Source: Longimicrobium sp.
Lineage (GTDB): Bacteria > Gemmatimonadota > Gemmatimonadetes > Longimicrobiales > Longimicrobiaceae
Direction of reading: 5' to 3'
Assembly (NCBI GenBank): GCA_036389135.1
Contig: DASVQP010000001.1
Span: forward strand, 1-64,000
Length of the DNA stretch: 64,000 nucleotides
In this document: one piece after another, positions 35,462-44,731 of the stretch
How positions within the stretch are numbered: the first letter of the stretch is position 1
How the letters are laid out: every line of letters starts with the position of its first letter
Translations under genes and position numbers: made by a program
The notes under the pieces: model-generated
Told to the model about the DNA's origin: nothing
Databases searched by the model: none
The model's input: only the letters and a program-made list of their open reading frames with translations

Positions 35462-36724
35462 GTGGCCGCCCGTTCCGCCACCGCGCACCGCTTCTCGGCG
35501 GCGTGGTTCGGGGTCGCGCTCGCGGCCACGACCGCCACGCAGCTGCGCATGGGCCCCGCGGGCCCCGGCGAGCTGATGCTGGTGACGTGGCTGGCATACC
35601 GCTTCCTGGTGCTGATGGTGCAGCGCGCCGTCGTCGTTCCGCGCGAGGCACGCCCGCTCCTCTGGTTCTGGTGCGCGGTTCCCGCGTTCATGGCGGCCGG
35701 GTGGCTCACCAAGATCTTCATCGGCATTCCGCAGCGGAACGCGGCGCTGTACGACACCTTTGCGTTCACCTTCACCGCCGTCACCATCGTCGTCTTCCTG
35801 CTGGAGCGCGACCTGCCCGAGCGCGTGCGCAACGCGGCGGCGGGGATGCTGCTGACCGCGGTGATCCCCAACGCGCTGCTGGTGGCGCTCAGCCTGGCGG
35901 GGCCGGGAACGGGGCCGGTGCGCGTGTGGTACGGGGCGCGCCTCTCCGGCTGGTCGGCCAACCCCAACCAGCTCGCCCTGCTGATGCTGGCCATGCCGCT
36001 GATCGCGCTCCAGCTCAGCTCCCAGAGCGGGAGCGCGAGGCGCAGGATGGCGTGGCTGGCGGTGGCGGGGGTGGCCACGGTACTGGGGCTGGCCACGCTC
36101 AGCGACAGCCTGATTCTGGCGTGGATGCTCGGGGGCGCGGTGCTGGCGTGCGTGGCGTTCGTGCGCGCGGCGTCGGTGCACACCGGCAGCATGCTGCGCG
36201 AGGGGCTCGTGCGCGTGGTGATCCCCGTGATGGTGCTGGTGGCCACCGGCGTGGTGGCGCCGCGCGTCGTGGCAAAGGTGGCGGAGGAGGCCGCCGAGCT
36301 TTCCGGGTCGCACCAGGGGTCCGACCGCTTCAACATCTGGGGGCACGGGCTGGAGGCGCTGTCGAGATCGCCCGTGGTGGGGCTGGGGCCGGGGTCGCAC
36401 GCGGGCCACGACGGGCCCCACGAGGGGTTCGAGTCGCACAACACCTACCTGGACTGGAGCACCAGCACCGGGATGGTGGGGCTCGCCGCCTACCTCGCCC
36501 TGCTGGCGTGGGCCGGCCTGCACGCGCTGCGCGACCGTTCGCACTACCGGCTGATCCTCCTGCTCGCGCTGATGCTGTTCAGCGCCTTCCACTACGTCAT
36601 GCGCCAGCCCACCTTCTGGTTCACGCTGCTGGTGGTGGCGGTGGCGCCCGCGGGAAGCAGGCTCGCCCGCGCGCCGGTGGCGGCGCCGCGGCCGGCGCGG
36701 CTGGCGGGGGCGGCCCATGCGTAG
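35462..36724 (+). CDS. O-antigen polymerase/ligase-like membrane protein, second copy (Wzy/WaaL superfamily)
   Basis: 420 aa from GTG 35462, about ten to twelve hydrophobic segments. ANPNQLALLMLAMPLIALQL and the loop end FESHNTYLDWSTSTGMVGLA are the two signature regions of the O-antigen ligase/polymerase superfamily (PF04932). The HNTYL form is closer to textbook Wzy_C than the one at 6496. Whether it is polymerase or ligase is open. Two such proteins in one locus fit one polymerase plus one ligase, or two polymers. Its end overlaps the next gene by eight bases. Confidence 0.86.
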   Translation: MAARSATAHRFSAAWFGVALAATTATQLRMGPAGPGELMLVTWLAYRFLVLMVQRAVVVPREARPLLWFWCAVPAFMAAGWLTKIFIGIPQRNAALYDTFAFTFTAVTIVVFLLERDLPERVRNAAAGMLLTAVIPNALLVALSLAGPGTGPVRVWYGARLSGWSANPNQLALLMLAMPLIALQLSSQSGSARRRMAWLAVAGVATVLGLATLSDSLILAWMLGGAVLACVAFVRAASVHTGSMLREGLVRVVIPVMVLVATGVVAPRVVAKVAEEAAELSGSHQGSDRFNIWGHGLEALSRSPVVGLGPGSHAGHDGPHEGFESHNTYLDWSTSTGMVGLAAYLALLAWAGLHALRDRSHYRLILLLALMLFSAFHYVMRQPTFWFTLLVVAVAPAGSRLARAPVAAPRPARLAGAAHA

Positions 36725-37895
36725 CGTGCGGGTGGCGCTGATCTCGCCGCTGGCCGAGGAGCAGTGGCACAGCATGGACCTGTGCGCCGAGATGCTGCTG
36801 GACACGCTGCGCCGGCACCACGAGCCGCACATCCGGGCGGAGCGGGTGGTGCCGCGGCTGGTGCGCCGCTTCGAGCGCCTGCCGCGCGCGGGGCGCCACC
36901 GCATTGCCGTGCGCGCGGACCGGCTGCTGAACCGCTTCGGCGACTTTCCGGGCCACCTGCTGCGGAGCAGGAAGCGGTTCGACCTGTTCCACCTGACCGA
37001 GCACAGCTACGGCCAGCTGGCCCACGTCCTTCCGGCGAAGCGCACCATCGTCACCTGCCACGACCTGGAGGCGTTCCGCTGTCTGCTGGAGCCGGAGAAG
37101 GAATCCCGCTCGTGGCTGTACCGCGCGATGGCGCGGCAGCAGATGCACGCGGTGCGCTCCGCCGCACGCGTGGTGTGCGACACCCACGCCGTTCGCGACG
37201 AGCTGCTGGCGTTTGGCCTCGCGCCCCCCGAGCGCGTGACCGTGGTGCACATCGGCACGCACCCGGCGTGCTCGCCCGACCCCGATCCCGTCGCGGACGC
37301 GAAGGCGGAGGCGCTCCTGGGTCCCGCCGGGTCCACGGTGGACCTGCTGCACGTGGGGAGCCTGATGCCCCGCAAACGCATCGACGTGCTCCTGCGCGTC
37401 TTCGCCGCCGTGCGCGAGCGGGTGCCCGGGGCGCGGCTCATCCGCGCGGGGGGTGCCTTTCTGCCTGCGCACCTGGAGCTGGTGCGCACGCTGGGGCTGG
37501 AGGGCTCCATCCTGGTGCTCCCCTTCGTGGAGCGCGAGGTCCTTTCCGCCGTGTACCGCCGCGCCGCGCTGGCGCTGCAGCCGTCCGAAGTGGAGGGGTT
37601 CGGGATGCCGGTGCCGGAGGCGATGGCGTGCGGCACCCCCGTGGTGGCCAGCGACATCCCGGTGCTGCGCGAGGTCGGCGGCTCGCTGGCGCGCTACTGC
37701 CCCGTGGCCGACGTGCCGGCCTGGACCCAGGCGGTCGTGGAGCTGCTGGAGGAGCGCCGCACCCAGCCGGACCGGTGGCAGGCGCGCCGTGCCGCGAACG
37801 TGGAGCACGGCGCCCTCTTCAGCTGGAGCGTGCACGCGCGGAAGATGGTGGAGGTATACGAAGAGGTGCTGAGCGCCGCGGCGGCGCCCGACTGA
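36717..37895 (+). CDS. Glycosyltransferase, GT4 family
   Basis: 392 aa, ATG 36717 inside the end of the previous gene. Donor domain LLHVGSLMPRKRIDVLLRVF and VEGFGMPVPEAMACGTPVVA. The N-terminal domain is unusual: VALISPLAEEQWHSMDLCAE replaces the glycine loop, and the acceptor region is rich in His and Arg. Such starts occur in GT4 proteins acting on long chains. Co-transcribed with its neighbours. Confidence 0.87.
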   Translation: MRSVRVALISPLAEEQWHSMDLCAEMLLDTLRRHHEPHIRAERVVPRLVRRFERLPRAGRHRIAVRADRLLNRFGDFPGHLLRSRKRFDLFHLTEHSYGQLAHVLPAKRTIVTCHDLEAFRCLLEPEKESRSWLYRAMARQQMHAVRSAARVVCDTHAVRDELLAFGLAPPERVTVVHIGTHPACSPDPDPVADAKAEALLGPAGSTVDLLHVGSLMPRKRIDVLLRVFAAVRERVPGARLIRAGGAFLPAHLELVRTLGLEGSILVLPFVEREVLSAVYRRAALALQPSEVEGFGMPVPEAMACGTPVVASDIPVLREVGGSLARYCPVADVPAWTQAVVELLEERRTQPDRWQARRAANVEHGALFSWSVHARKMVEVYEEVLSAAAAPD

Positions 37896-37919
37896 CGAGA
37901 GAGCCAAGGCTACGTGCGG

Positions 37920-38942
37920 ATGAGATATGAGACGGTGAAGGAAGAGCTGCGCGCCGCGCCCCGCACCTGGCTGGTGACGGGTGCGGCCGGGTTCATAGGG
38001 AGCGCCCTGGTGGAGGGGCTGCTGGGGCTGGGGCAGGCGGTGGTGGGGCTGGACAACTTCGCCACCGGCCACCGCCGCAACCTGGACGACGTGCGCGCGC
38101 AGGCCGGCGATGAGGCGTGGCGGCGCTTCCGCTTCATCGACGGCGACATCCGCGACCTGGACACCTGCCACGACGCCTGCCGCGGGGTGGACTTCGTGCT
38201 GCACCAGGCGGCGCTGGGGAGCGTTCCGCGCTCGCTGGAAGATCCCATCGCCACGCACGCGGCCAACGTCACCGGGTTCCTCAACATCCTGGTGGCCGCG
38301 CGTGACGCAAAGGTGCGCCGGTTCGTCTTCGCGGCGTCGAGCAGCACCTACGGCGACCATCCGGCCCTTCCCAAGGTGGAGGACCGCATCGGTCGGCCGC
38401 TGTCGCCGTACGCCGTCACCAAGTACGTGGACGAGCTCTACGCCAGCGTCTTCGAGCGCAACTACGGCATCGAGACGGTGGGGCTGCGCTACTTCAACGT
38501 CTTCGGCCGCAGGCAGGACCCGGAGGGCGCCTACGCCGCGGTGATCCCCCGCTGGGTGGGAACGCTGCTGCAGGGCCGCGAGTGCGTCATCAACGGCGAT
38601 GGCGAGACGTCGCGCGACTTCTGCTTCGTGGAGAACGTGGTGCAGGCCAACCTCCTGGCCGCCACCGCCACGGGCAAGGTGACGGACGAGGTGTACAACG
38701 TGGCGCTGGGCGGGCGCACCACGCTGAACCAGCTCTTCGAGTGGATCCGCGACGGCCTCTCCGCTTTCCGGCCCGACGTCGCCGGCGCCGAGCCGAAGTA
38801 CGCGCCCTTTCGCGCCGGCGACGTGCGCCACTCGCAGGCGGACATCACCAAGGCCCGCGAGCGGCTGGGGTACGAGCCCACGCACACGGCGGAGGAGGGG
38901 CTGCGCGAGACGCTGGAGTGGTACGCGGCGCACGCCGGGTGA
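37920..38942 (+). CDS. wbpP: UDP-N-acetylglucosamine 4-epimerase (WbpP/TviC group)
   Basis: 340 aa from ATG 37920; GTG 37914 would add two residues. The start [20 protein letters not shown] matches the extended N-terminus that marks the WbpP/TviC group, which prefers N-acetylated substrates. NAD motif [25 protein letters not shown], catalytic [11 protein letters not shown] and [19 protein letters not shown]. It should interconvert UDP-GlcNAc and UDP-GalNAc (or the uronic acids) in the cytoplasm. With the dehydrogenase at 21028 it completes a route to UDP-GalNAcA. The amidotransferase gene follows, as in the P. aeruginosa O6 cluster (wbpP ... wbpS). Confidence 0.9.
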   Translation: MRYETVKEELRAAPRTWLVTGAAGFIGSALVEGLLGLGQAVVGLDNFATGHRRNLDDVRAQAGDEAWRRFRFIDGDIRDLDTCHDACRGVDFVLHQAALGSVPRSLEDPIATHAANVTGFLNILVAARDAKVRRFVFAASSSTYGDHPALPKVEDRIGRPLSPYAVTKYVDELYASVFERNYGIETVGLRYFNVFGRRQDPEGAYAAVIPRWVGTLLQGRECVINGDGETSRDFCFVENVVQANLLAATATGKVTDEVYNVALGGRTTLNQLFEWIRDGLSAFRPDVAGAEPKYAPFRAGDVRHSQADITKARERLGYEPTHTAEEGLRETLEWYAAHAG

Positions 38943-38954
38943 CGCCGTTTTCGC

Positions 38955-38983
38955 TTGCGGCGGATGGCTCCGGCGGGTAACTT
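38955..38983 (+). promoter_or_regulatory. Predicted promoter of the amidotransferase operon
   Basis: TTG at 38955-38957, 20 bases, then TAACTTGG at 38978-38985. A leader of about 160 bases follows, with a strong ribosome site AGGAGAT at 39131-39137, nine bases before ATG 39147. Confidence 0.58.
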
Positions 38984-39146
38984 GGCGGCCCATCTGGGGA
39001 TCGGAGTCGCCCCTCTGCTGCCGCCTTCGCACGCGCGCTCCGGGCCGGGGCGCGCTCTGCGCTTTGTGAGGCGGGTGGGTGCGGGCGAGTAGTGGGGTGC
39101 GCGGGCGGCGTTCACCCGCGCGCAGTCAACAGGAGATCGCCGGACC

Positions 39147-41126
39147 ATGTGCGGGATAGCGGGACTATTCGACCAGAGGGGAGCTTCGTCCGCGGATGAG
39201 CTGGCCGCGGCGGCGACGCGCATGGCCGACTCGCTGCGCCACCGCGGGCCGGACGACGGCGGCGTGTGGGCCGATGCCGGCTCCGGCGTCGCCTTCGGCC
39301 ACCGGCGGCTCTCCATCGTGGACCTCTCTCCCGACGGCCACCAGCCGATGGCCTCGGAGAGCGGACGCTTCGTGCTCGCCTACAACGGGGAGGTGTACAA
39401 CTTCCCCCACCTGAGGCGCGAGCTGGAAGCGGCCGGGCACCGCTTCCGCGGCCATTCGGACACCGAGATCCTGCTGGCGGCGTTCGAGGAGTGGGGGATC
39501 GACGAGGCGCTGGAGCGGTCGGCGGGGATGTTCGCCATGGGGATCTGGGACCGGCGCGAGCGCCAGCTGCACCTGGTGCGCGACCGGCTCGGCAAGAAGC
39601 CGCTCTACTACGGCTGGGTGGGCGATACCCTCCTCTTTGCGTCCGAGCTCAAGGCCTTCCACACCTTTCCCGGCTTCCGCCCCGAGATCGACCGCGGGGC
39701 GCTGGCGCTGCTGCTGCGGCACAACTGCGTGCCCGCGCCGCACACCATCTTCCGGGGGGTGTTCAAGCTCCGCCCCGGCAGCCTCCTCACGCTGCGGGAG
39801 GGCGGCGCGCCGGCTTCCAGCGCCGAGGGCGCGCAGGACCACGTGCGGACGTACTGGTCCGCGACGGCGGTGGCCGAGCAGGGGGCGCGCTCTCCCCTCG
39901 CGCTGACGGAAGAGGAGGCGGTCGACCAGCTCGAAGAGGTGCTGGGCCGCGCCGTGGGCGAGCGCATGCTGGCCGACGTGCCGCTGGGCGCGCTCCTTTC
40001 CGGCGGGATCGATTCGTCCGCCGTGGTGGCGCTGATGCAGCGGCAGGCGGAGCGTCCGGTGAAGACCTTCACCATCGGCCTGTTCGACCCGGTGCTGGAC
40101 GAGGCGGGGGACGCGCGGCGCGTGGCGGAGCACCTGGGCACCGAGCACACCGAGCTGTACGTGACGCCCGAGGAGGCGCAGGCCGTCATCCCGCGCCTCC
40201 CGGACTTCTTCGACGAGCCGTTCGCCGACTCGTCGCAGATCCCCACATTTCTGGTGTGCCAGCTCGCTCGGCGCGACGTGACGGTGGTGCTCTCCGGCGA
40301 CGGCGGCGACGAGGTATTCGGCGGCTACCAGCGCCACTTCCAGGCGGAGCGCCTGGCGCGCTACAACCGCGTGCCGCCGGTGATGCGCTCGGCCGCCGCG
40401 CGCCTCCTCACGGCGCCGTCGCCCGAGGGGTGGGACCGCTTCTTCGACGCCGTGGCGCCGGTGCTGCCGGGCCGTGCGCGGCGCGCCCTGAGCGGCGACA
40501 AGGTGCACAAGTTCGCCGGGGTGCTGCCGGCGCGGGGGATGGAGGCGGCGTACCGCACCCTGACCTCGCACTGGCAGGAGCCGCTCTCCGTGGTGCGCGG
40601 CGGCGGCGGGCGGGAGCCGGTCACCGTGCTCACCGACCGCGCGCGCCGCCCCGACCTGCGCAGCTTCGCGCACGTGATGATGGTGCTGGACACGGTCAGC
40701 TACCTGCCGGACGACATCCTCACCAAGGTGGACCGCGCCAGCATGGCCGTGAGCCTGGAGGCCCGCGCGCCGCTGCTGGACCACCGCGTGGTCGAGTTCG
40801 CGTGGAAGCTCCCGCTGGGGATGAAGATCAGGGGGACCCAGGGAAAGTGGATACTGCGGCAGCTCCTGGCCCGCCACGTGCCCCGGGAGCTGTTCGAGCG
40901 CCCCAAGCAGGGGTTCGGCGTGCCGATCGGGCCGTGGCTGCGCGGGCCGCTGCGCGGCTGGGCCGACGCGCTCCTGGCCGAGGACCGGCTGCGCGACGAG
41001 GGCTACTTCGCGGCCGAGCCGATCCGCCGCAAGTGGAGCGAGCATCTGGCCGGGCGGCGCAACTGGGCGTACGACCTGTGGAACGTCCTGATGTTCCAGG
41101 CGTGGCGCGAGCGGTGGGCGCCCTGA
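39147..41126 (+). CDS. asnB: Asparagine-synthetase-type amidotransferase (AsnB/WbpS-like)
   Basis: 659 aa. It starts MCGIAGLFDQRG, so the N-terminal nucleophile Cys2 of class II glutamine amidotransferases is present, with NGEVYN and FRGHSDTEILL in the glutaminase domain. The synthetase domain has the ATP-pyrophosphatase loop PLGALLSGGIDSSAVVAL and GDGGDEVFGGYQRH. Length and motifs fit AsnB. In polysaccharide loci such proteins (WbpS, WbmG) are thought to amidate uronic acids, e.g. GalNAcA to GalNAcAN. The setting after a WbpP-like epimerase favours that over asparagine synthesis, but sequence alone cannot decide. Confidence 0.93.
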   Translation: MCGIAGLFDQRGASSADELAAAATRMADSLRHRGPDDGGVWADAGSGVAFGHRRLSIVDLSPDGHQPMASESGRFVLAYNGEVYNFPHLRRELEAAGHRFRGHSDTEILLAAFEEWGIDEALERSAGMFAMGIWDRRERQLHLVRDRLGKKPLYYGWVGDTLLFASELKAFHTFPGFRPEIDRGALALLLRHNCVPAPHTIFRGVFKLRPGSLLTLREGGAPASSAEGAQDHVRTYWSATAVAEQGARSPLALTEEEAVDQLEEVLGRAVGERMLADVPLGALLSGGIDSSAVVALMQRQAERPVKTFTIGLFDPVLDEAGDARRVAEHLGTEHTELYVTPEEAQAVIPRLPDFFDEPFADSSQIPTFLVCQLARRDVTVVLSGDGGDEVFGGYQRHFQAERLARYNRVPPVMRSAAARLLTAPSPEGWDRFFDAVAPVLPGRARRALSGDKVHKFAGVLPARGMEAAYRTLTSHWQEPLSVVRGGGGREPVTVLTDRARRPDLRSFAHVMMVLDTVSYLPDDILTKVDRASMAVSLEARAPLLDHRVVEFAWKLPLGMKIRGTQGKWILRQLLARHVPRELFERPKQGFGVPIGPWLRGPLRGWADALLAEDRLRDEGYFAAEPIRRKWSEHLAGRRNWAYDLWNVLMFQAWRERWAP

Positions 41127-42268
41127 GCTCCGCTCCCACCACGGTGCTGGTGCTCGGTGGATACGCCCAATCGCTGGTGACCTTTCGCGGGTCGCTGCTG
41201 CGGGCCATGGTCGCGCGGGGCCATCGCGTGGTCGCCTGCGCGCCCGCGGCCTCGCCGGAGATCGTGGCGACGCTCGACGGGATGGGGGTGACGTACCGCG
41301 ACGTCCCCTTCAACCGCACCGGGCTGCGGCCGGACGAGGACCTGCGCACCCTGGCCGCGCTGGTGGCGCTCTTTCGCGAGGTGCGGCCGGACGTGATCCT
41401 CGGCTACACCATCAAGCCGGTGATCTGGGGGCTGCTGGCGGCACGGATCGCGCGGGTGCCGCGGCGCTTCGCCATGATCACGGGGCTCGGCTACGCGTTC
41501 ATGAGCGAGGGGCGCGAGGGGAGGGTGGTGCGGGCGGTGGCGCGGCGGCTCTACCGGCTCAGCCTGCGCGGCGCGGACCGCGTCTTCTTCCAGAACCCGG
41601 ACGACCGCGCCACCTTTGAGCGGCTGCGGCTCGTGCGCGGGCCGCAGCAGGGAGTGATCGTCAACGGCAGCGGCGTGGAGGTCGACCACTACACGCCGGT
41701 GCCGTTGCCGGAGGGCCCCACCTCGTTCCTGCTGATGGCGCGCTTCCTGGCGGACAAGGGAGTGCGCGAGTTCGTGGAGGCCGCGCGCATGGTCCGCGCC
41801 CGGCACCCGGATGCGGTCTTCCGCATGGCGGGATTCCGCGACGACAACCCCACCAGCATCTCCCAGGAGGAGCTGGACGCCTGGCTTCGCGAGGGGATCG
41901 TCGAGTTCCTGGGCTGGCTGCCGGACGTGCGTCCCTCCATCGCCGGGACGACCGTATACGTCCTCCCCTCCTACGGCGAGGGTACGCCGCGCTCGGTGCT
42001 GGAGGCGATGGCGATGGGGCGCCCCATCGTGACCACCGACGCCCCCGGCTGCCGCGAGACGGTGCAGGACGGCGTGAACGGTTTCCTGGTGCCCGTCCGC
42101 GACGCCGCGGCGCTGGCCCGCGCCATGGAAGCGCTGGTGGTCGACCGCGCGCTGGTGGAGCGGATGGGGCGCGAGTCCCGCCGCATCGCCGAAGAGAAGT
42201 ACGACGTGCACAAGGTGAATCGCGTCATCCTGGAAACCATGGGGCTGGCGAGCCCGGAGACGGCTTGA
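41114..42268 (+). CDS. Glycosyltransferase, GT4 family (PglA/WbpT/EpsD-like)
   Basis: 384 aa from GTG 41114, overlapping the amidotransferase stop by 13 bases. The segment DVILGYTIKPVIWGLLAARI and FAMITGLGYAF are hallmarks of the subgroup that adds the second sugar to a lipid-linked N-acetyl sugar. The donor domain has FLLMARFLADKGVREFVEAA and GEGTPRSVLEAMAMGRPIVT. The next gene is the small PglC-like transferase whose lipid-linked product it would extend, as in pglA-pglC. Confidence 0.88.
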   Translation: MGALSSAPTTVLVLGGYAQSLVTFRGSLLRAMVARGHRVVACAPAASPEIVATLDGMGVTYRDVPFNRTGLRPDEDLRTLAALVALFREVRPDVILGYTIKPVIWGLLAARIARVPRRFAMITGLGYAFMSEGREGRVVRAVARRLYRLSLRGADRVFFQNPDDRATFERLRLVRGPQQGVIVNGSGVEVDHYTPVPLPEGPTSFLLMARFLADKGVREFVEAARMVRARHPDAVFRMAGFRDDNPTSISQEELDAWLREGIVEFLGWLPDVRPSIAGTTVYVLPSYGEGTPRSVLEAMAMGRPIVTTDAPGCRETVQDGVNGFLVPVRDAAALARAMEALVVDRALVERMGRESRRIAEEKYDVHKVNRVILETMGLASPETA

Positions 42269-42888
42269 GCGCGGCCGTCAAGCGGCTGGTGGACGTGCTG
42301 GCGTCGGCGGGGGGGCTGCTGCTGCTTTCGCCCGTGCTGCTGGCCGTTGCCATCGCGGTGCGCTGGTCGATGGGCTCCCCGGTCCTCTTCCGGCAGGTGC
42401 GACCCGGGCGGCACGCCGTTCCCTTCGCGATGTACAAGTTCCGCACGATGCGCGACGCGCACGACGAGAACGGCGACCCGCTCCCCGATGGCGAGCGGCT
42501 GACGGCGGTGGGGCGCTTCCTGCGCAAGACCAGCCTCGACGAGCTTCCGGAGCTGATCAACGTGCTGCGGGGCGACATGAGCCTGGTGGGCCCGCGCCCG
42601 CTGCTGATGCGCTACCTCCCCTACTACACGCCGCGGGAGCAGCGCCGGCACGACGTACGGCCGGGGATCACCGGCTGGGCCCAGGTGAACGGCAGGAACA
42701 CCGCCCGCTGGGCCGACCGGCTGGAGATGGACGTGTGGTACGTGGAGCACCAGAGCCTCTGGCTGGACATCAAGGTGCTCGCGCGCACGGCGGCCTCGCT
42801 GCTGGGGCAGAAGGGTGTGGTGGTGGACCCCCGCAGCGCCATGCTGAACCTGGACGAGGAGCGCTGGCCCGGCGGCGAACCGCGGTGA
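42265..42888 (+). CDS. Undecaprenyl-phosphate sugar-1-phosphate transferase (PglC/EpsL-like)
   Basis: 207 aa from TTG 42265, whose TTGA overlaps the previous stop; no ATG is suitably placed. A short member of PF02397 with a single N-terminal re-entrant/membrane helix (VLASAGGLLLLSPVLLAVA). Then [44 protein letters not shown] and PGITGWAQVNGRN. Short monotopic enzymes of this type include PglC, which transfers di-N-acetylbacillosamine-1-phosphate, and EpsL. With a PglF-like and an EpsN-like protein in the locus, a 4-amino-6-deoxy-HexNAc as first sugar is plausible. Confidence 0.92.
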   Translation: MSAAVKRLVDVLASAGGLLLLSPVLLAVAIAVRWSMGSPVLFRQVRPGRHAVPFAMYKFRTMRDAHDENGDPLPDGERLTAVGRFLRKTSLDELPELINVLRGDMSLVGPRPLLMRYLPYYTPREQRRHDVRPGITGWAQVNGRNTARWADRLEMDVWYVEHQSLWLDIKVLARTAASLLGQKGVVVDPRSAMLNLDEERWPGGEPR

Positions 42889-43961
42889 AGAGCGCCCATG
42901 AATACGCGGCGAAGGGCCCCTCCGGGGGCTCCCGCCCGAACCTGGCTTCTGGATTGACCACTCTGCGCGGCCCCGGCTTCGGGGCTCTGGTGATCTCGCT
43001 CGACTTCGAGCTGCACTGGGGTGTACGCGACCACAAGACGGCGGACGGACCGTACCGCGCGAACCTGCTGGGCGCGCGCGAGGCGGTGCTCCGCATGCTG
43101 GAGCTGTTCGGCGAGCTCGGCGTGGCGGCCACCTGGGCCACCGTGGGCTTCCTCTTCGCGCGCACCCGGGAGGAGCTGGAGCGTTTCTCGCCCGCCTTGC
43201 GTCCCGGCTACCGCGACCCCTCGCTCTTTCCGTACGGCGAGCCGCTGGGCGAGGGCGAGGCGGACGACCCGCTGCACTTCGCGCCCAGCCTGGTGGACGC
43301 CATCCGGCGGGCGGACCGGCAGGAGCTGGCCAGCCACACCTTTTCGCACTACTACTGCCTGGAGCCGGGGCAGACGCGCGAGCAGTTCGCGGCGGACATG
43401 AAGAGCGCCGTGGAGATCGCGGCGCACCACGACGTGCGCATGCGCTCCATCATCTTTCCGCGCAACCAGCACAACCCCGCCTACGCGGGGGTGCTGCGCG
43501 AGGCCGGCATCACCTGCTACCGCGGCAACCCGCGCGCGCGGATGTACCGGGCTAGCGACTCCGCCGGGCTGCACCCCATACGGCGCGTGGCGGGGCTGGC
43601 CGACTCGTACCTCAACCTGGCGGGCACCGCCACGGTGCGGTGGGACGAGGTGGTGGAGCCGGACGGGCTCTGCAACGTACCCGCAAGCCGCTTCCTGCGA
43701 CCCTACAACCCGCGGCGCCGCGCGCTGGAGCCGTTGCGGCTGCGGCGCATCGAGGGCGCCCTGCTGCACGCCGCCCGCGAAGGGGAGATCTTCCACCTCT
43801 GGTGGCACCCGCACAACTTCGGCACGTACCTGGAAGAGAACATGGCCATCCTGCGCCGGATACTGGAGTGCTACCAGCGGTGCAGCCGCTCGCACGGGAT
43901 GCGCTCGCTCACCATGGAAGAGGTGGCGGAGCAGGCGCTGGCGTGCGGAGCCCCCGCGTGA
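42885..43961 (+). CDS. Polysaccharide deacetylase family protein
   Basis: 358 aa from GTG 42885 (GTGA overlap). The NodB-type domain has VISLDFELHWGV with the catalytic/metal Asp, and ELASHTFSHYYCLEPGQT with the HxxxH-like metal site. Later conserved blocks are IIFPRNQHNPAYAGVL and FHLWWHPHNFGTYLEEN. There is no signal peptide, so it should act in the cytoplasm on nucleotide- or lipid-linked sugars. That is unusual for a deacetylase but common for this subgroup in O-antigen loci. It starts a coupled run: deacetylase, formyltransferase, GNAT, aminotransferase. A free amine made by it could be re-acylated by the next two enzymes. Confidence 0.85.
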   Translation: MKSAHEYAAKGPSGGSRPNLASGLTTLRGPGFGALVISLDFELHWGVRDHKTADGPYRANLLGAREAVLRMLELFGELGVAATWATVGFLFARTREELERFSPALRPGYRDPSLFPYGEPLGEGEADDPLHFAPSLVDAIRRADRQELASHTFSHYYCLEPGQTREQFAADMKSAVEIAAHHDVRMRSIIFPRNQHNPAYAGVLREAGITCYRGNPRARMYRASDSAGLHPIRRVAGLADSYLNLAGTATVRWDEVVEPDGLCNVPASRFLRPYNPRRRALEPLRLRRIEGALLHAAREGEIFHLWWHPHNFGTYLEENMAILRRILECYQRCSRSHGMRSLTMEEVAEQALACGAPA

Positions 43962-44731
43962 GCCAGTCGCGCCGGGTGGTGCTGCTGTGCGGCCCCGGCC
44001 CCTCCACCCACATCGTGCACCACGCGCTCACCCGCGAGCTGGGCCCCATCGACACCGTCATGGAGACGGTTCCCACGCGCTGGTTCCTGCTGCGGCGCCG
44101 CGTCAAGAAGCTGGGGCTCGCCACGGTGGCGGGGCAGCTCCCCTTCCAGGCGGCGGTGGTCCCCCTCCTGCGCCGCGCCAGCGCGGCGCGCATCGAGGCG
44201 ATCAAGCGCGAGCACGGGCTGGACGACTCCCCCATCCAGGACCCCATCACCCACGTCCCCTCCGTAAACACGGACGAGGCGCGCGAGGTGCTGCGGCGGC
44301 TGGACCCCGCAGTGGTGGTGGTGAACGGCACGCGGATCATCGCCCGCAAGACGCTGGACTGCGTGGCGGCGCCCTTCGTGAACATGCACGCCGGCATCAC
44401 CCCCGCGTACCGCGGCGTGCACGGCGGCTACTGGGCGCTGGCGGAGGGGCGCCCCGAGCTGGCGGGCACGACGATCCACTTCGTGGACGAGGGGATCGAC
44501 ACCGGCGGGATCATCGCGCAGGGCCGCTTCAGCGTGACGCCGGAGGACTCCTTCGCCACGTACCCCTACCTGCACCTGGCCGCGGGAGTCCCGCTCCTGG
44601 TGCGCACCGTCCGCGGCATCCTGGACGGCAACCTCCAGCGCGACCCGGTCCCCGAGGGGCTGGCCTCCCGGCTCCGCACGCACCCCACGCTCTGGGGGTA
44701 CGCCGCGGCGCGCCTGCGCGGGGTGCGGTGA
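43958..44731 (+). CDS. Sugar N-formyltransferase-like protein
   Basis: 257 aa from GTG 43958 (GTGA overlap). The core of the methionyl-tRNA formyltransferase fold is present: VVVVNGTRIIARKTLD, then FVNMHAGITPAYRGVHGGYW with catalytic His, and TTIHFVDEGIDTGGIIAQ with catalytic Asp. It lacks the tRNA-binding C-terminal domain of Fmt. Small versions in polysaccharide loci (VioF, WbtJ type) put a formyl group on amino sugars using N10-formyl-tetrahydrofolate. It is coupled to the deacetylase before it and the GNAT after it. The N-terminal 80 residues diverge from those enzymes, so the acceptor is uncertain. Confidence 0.86.
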   Translation: MSQSRRVVLLCGPGPSTHIVHHALTRELGPIDTVMETVPTRWFLLRRRVKKLGLATVAGQLPFQAAVVPLLRRASAARIEAIKREHGLDDSPIQDPITHVPSVNTDEAREVLRRLDPAVVVVNGTRIIARKTLDCVAAPFVNMHAGITPAYRGVHGGYWALAEGRPELAGTTIHFVDEGIDTGGIIAQGRFSVTPEDSFATYPYLHLAAGVPLLVRTVRGILDGNLQRDPVPEGLASRLRTHPTLWGYAAARLRGVR